64,000 nt of DNA from positions 14,243,720 through 14,307,719 of the forward strand of contig OZ038438.1 in the NCBI GenBank assembly GCA_964036275.1. The letters are read 5' to 3'. Position 1 is the first letter of the stretch; every line of letters begins with the position of its first letter. A program made the position numbers and the translations under genes. This document shows, piece after piece, positions 60,676 to 64,000 of this stretch. This DNA comes from Litoditis marina. Its lineage: Eukaryota > Nematoda > Chromadorea > Rhabditida > Rhabditidae. The notes under the pieces are model-generated. The model was given only the letters and a program-made list of their open reading frames with translations, was not told where the DNA came from and did not search any database.

Positions 60676-63600
60676 ATGCCAGATAAACCGCCTCGGCTCA
60701 CGTTTTATCCATTTGCCTATGCCCTTCTCACAGATGAATTGTGCTCCTACTGTTGGTATTGTCTGAGCCCAAATGAAGAAGCGAAGTAAGTGTTTCGTTG
60801 GCAATTACGACAGAAATTGAAAATGCGTACGGTATCAACTATAGCTATCCATGATCAACCTCAGAAACCAGCTCCTAAAACCGTGTTCTTGGCTAACTGA
60901 ACTGGAAATCAGTTACTGGACATCCCACCACAAGTCATGTATCACAGAGTTGCTGGTTCGCTGTTCAGTGTTCCAAAGTCATGGTTCTTCAATTTGTTCA
61001 ACGCAAAAGGCAATCGACGGTTCGATTCGAACCATTCGCTCTAGACCCGAACGATTGCAAATCACACTCAAAGCCAGCGGTTCGGTTCTCCAGTGAGCTC
61101 GCCCATATCTTGGAAGTGTTTTTTTTTTCTTGTTCCATTTAAGAAATGGCCCGTAGAAGGAAATTAGTTCTACTATTATCGGTCGTTTGTAACCCCACTC
61201 ATATTTTCAGAAAGTGCCTCGGTTGTGGACTCGCCCTGTTCTGTAACAAAACCTGTCAGACGTTAGGTTGGAAGGATCACAAGGTTGCTGATAATCAAAC
61301 ATCAGTTGTCAATGTATGCATCAGATTTGACACTCAATTCTTTCATTTTTCATAAAGAGTATTTTAGGCGGAGTGTGATGGTTTCAAGACATGTACTAGC
61401 TTGCCGGATATTGAAACCAGGATACTGGGACGAATTGTCTTGAGACATAAGGTTAGTTCGCGCCCTCGTTTTTCATATATCGTCAGGCTGATTAACTTAC
61501 AATTCTATGATAAGCGGAAACGACCATGATCGACCTATTCAATTAATCCTTCTTCGAAGTTCAACGTATTCATGTATGTACACAAATTCACAGTTACCAA
61601 TATTTCAAGGATATCCTGAGTGGTAAGGATAAGAAAGATCCCGCGTTCTACAAAGATAGACAATCTGAACGGTCGATACTAGAAATATGGGCTCATACTG
61701 ATCAAATTAAAAAGGACAATTTCGCGATGGAAAAGTTCGGACGTGAGTTTCACTTTGAGGACATTATTCATACCCCAGTATCAGTGTAGTCAGAAAAAAA
61801 TCGAAGAACGGGCTACTACTTTTTCGCCGAAAGCGAGTAAGTTTGTCTATCTTCGATGCAAGATCATTAATTTTCACGTGTTTTTCATCAATCTAAAAGC
61901 GGATTACTTTTTGTCGACTAGTCGGACCTTACTGGTATGTGTTAGCATGTACATAATTATATGTTGTCATAAACTCTAATTCAGGGCTTTACGAGAAGTT
62001 AACCGGATTCTACAATGCTAAACATCTCCTTCCCAAGGAAACGGTGTTTGAGCTACACTGCAGAGATTATATAAACAGGCACGCCATCAGTGATCGGGGC
62101 TACATGAAGGTCCGTTGGTTGAATCTTGCTTTTACTCGAAACATTCTTTTGAAGGATTTTGATACCACTTTATAGTTTACCCCGTAAATGAGTGTCAACT
62201 AAGCAAACTGTTGAAAGTAGAAATGAGACATTTTTAGAGATGTTTGCATTTCTTAAAGATTGTCACGTATTCATAGTTGAATCGAGTCTCGAGTGAAAAG
62301 TTTGCCTTGTGTTTACGAAAACAAATGGGGTTGTGTAAATGTTTTGTGTGTTTGAAGGAAATTGGAAAAGGATTGTATCTTGATCTGTGCGCCTACGACC
62401 ATTCCTGTCGTCCCAATACTATCTATTCATGTGTTGGATTTGTTGCTACCCTGAGGGCTCTAGATAATTCGGTCAACATAACAGACAAGAAAACGACATT
62501 CTACTCATATATTGACCTTCTCTGGTACGTTCGCTATTGTTCGGAGTTTTTGAAATAATCATCCAACATACAGTACCACCCTCGACGTTGATTTCGTGAT
62601 ATATTACGATTTTGCATTAAGAAACTCGTTTAAACATGGACATTTTGAAGAAGTCTCTCATATTGAATGTCCATCCTATCATTGAGTATCTGTTATTGCT
62701 TCTCAGTAACTTTTTCACAGGCTGGAATAAAAAACAGTGGACGATCTCACAGAAAACACAATGAATCACCCCCTATGTAGATTCTATATATTTCAGTTCG
62801 CAACAAGAGCGCAAGAAGTTATTAAAAGACACATGGTATTTTGATTGTGAATGTGAACGATGTTTGGATTCGAAGGATCATATTCTAACTAGCGTCCTTT
62901 GTCCCAGTTGTCCGGTCAGTTTTGGCTTTTTACGGTTTTCATATTTCTAAGAACAAAGCCATATAAACAAGCAGCCGAGTATATTCACTGGTTTGAACTG
63001 TAAACATTTTTGTTTCAAACTGAGCCTGTTCATTAACTCACGTTTTCATTGGTAGTAACACCTATGACTAACTATGTATGTTGCTTGTTCAGAATCTACA
63101 TAGGGCATTTACCTAAGTTTGTAATAGCGCGACAGCTTCGAAGAGTATATGGAAGAAGTGGTAAATGTTTACATGGTCACAAACATTTTTCCTGCAGGAT
63201 GGTGAGAAAACTCGCGTGCCAATCTTTGAAACCAAGAACAAGAAGACTGTCCCTCGCAACGATATATTCTGCAGCGCCTGCTCAACTGTTGTTGCCGAGG
63301 TTCGTATTCAAATGTTTGTTTTCTATCATCGCGGTCTTCTTTGAGATGAGCATAGAAGATGAAAGGTTAATGTAACTATTAAAGGTAAAATGAAAAAAAA
63401 ACCCTTGAATCTTGAAACTGCCTGTGTTGAGTCATGTTGCTTAGCGATCTCGGGCAACGTTTATAATGTTCTTTTCAGGATTACGTTTTGGAGGCGGTGA
63501 AAACCATGCGCTTTGTAGATCGTGTTGTATCGGACAAGGAACTGGACCAGGTTTGTAATTTCGTTTACTTTTTTCGAATCACCGAAGACGAATTCGAAGT

Positions 63601-63818
63601 GAGCTATCACTGATTCGTATAATTCCTCAAGAATGGTATGTTCGTAGCGATTCCCGCGTTCGGATCAAGAAATCTTAGTTAATGCGATCATCAATTAACA
63701 TTATCATTTGTTTGTTCAGATGCCGAAGAAGGGTCGAGTCGAATTTCTGATGGATTTGCTTGACCGATTTCTGAAAACATTACCTTGTGTCAATGTCTAT
63801 GTTTGTCGAATCATCCAG
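60676..63818 (+). CDS. SMYD-type SET/MYND lysine methyltransferase, incomplete at the 3' end
   Basis: Ten exons (60676-60785, 61211-61283, 61368-61451, 61610-61742, 61985-62109, 62358-62524, 62797-62914, 63198-63299, 63479-63550, 63720-63818) give 361 codons in frame, with the last donor (GTAAGT) leading out of the window. Residues ~20-62 form a MYND zinc finger (CSYCWYC, CLGCGLALFC, C-QTLGWKDH, C). The SET domain follows, with CRDYINRHAISDRGYMK and GKGLYLDLCAYDHSCRPNT, where DHSCRPN stands for the family NHSCxPN. A post-SET cysteine cluster is at CECERC...CPSC. SMYD proteins methylate histone or cytosolic lysines with SAM. The usual N-terminal SET strand before MYND is missing from this model; the ATG is only about 20 residues upstream of the MYND finger, so an upstream exon is possible (an acceptor-like tttcaag ends at 60664 with open frame). 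Confidence 0.88.
61769..61939. mobile_element. MITE-like element, CATACACCAGTAA family, copy in SMYD intron
   Basis: Left end cataccccagtatcagtg, right end gtcggaccttactggtatg. It is 171 bp, nearly the same length as the copy at 14113-14282, and lies in the intron between exons 61610 and 61985. Confidence 0.65.
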
Positions 63819-64000
63819 GTAAGTCACGCAACCGAACTTTCTCCCTACTACCACATTCCAATAAATCGTACAACTTCAATCTTCATTTGGCTGTTGGTCG
63901 GCTCAGACTTTATTCATCTCAATGCTGCAACCACGAGTTGTGCAGCTCCAATGAAAATCCTCCAGCGTAGATATTTTTTGTTGGGAAAAATCGCTAGACC

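Overview
This is eukaryotic DNA, most likely from a nematode. Introns are short, donors follow GTAAGT/GTGAGT, and most acceptors read TTTCAG, the nematode form. The gene content agrees: an HLH-13-type bHLH gene with its nematode-like C-terminal tail, and a secreted EB/lustrin cysteine-rich protein. I cannot name the species. All gene models below were joined by hand from splice sites, reading frame and intron phase.

Layout. (1) 1-19443, + strand: one very large gene, open at the left edge, 57 exons and about 2,875 codons in the window, which I could not assign to a family. Its most striking part is a run of 19 consecutive 99-108 bp phase-0 exons (1914-7294), the first of which encode clear copies of one ~34-residue unit. 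(2) 20909-22592, +: a Fer3/Ptf1a-type bHLH factor (hlh-13). (3) 22898-28434, -: a secreted cysteine-rich protein, with a LINE fragment and a small inverted-repeat element in its fourth intron. (4) 29948-33666, -: a calumenin/reticulocalbin (CREC) EF-hand protein. (5) 36159-58985, -: type II phosphatidylinositol 4-kinase. (6) 43535-56871, +: a rootletin, lying wholly inside a ~15.9 kb intron of the kinase gene on the opposite strand. (7) 60676 to the right edge, +: a SMYD-type SET/MYND protein, incomplete.

The gaps and introns carry small inverted-repeat (MITE-like) elements of at least two families (termini TTGTAGTTTGATC and CATACACCAGTAAGGTCC), two long fold-back repeats, GA microsatellites and several poly-G/poly-C runs. 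The genes do not form an operon or a shared pathway. Two are membrane or secretory-pathway genes (calumenin, PI4K2), rootletin builds the ciliary rootlet, and two are predicted nuclear (bHLH; the large protein, from an AT-hook and basic stretches).

The best candidates for something undescribed are the large orphan protein with its exon array, and the antisense nesting of rootletin inside PI4K2.
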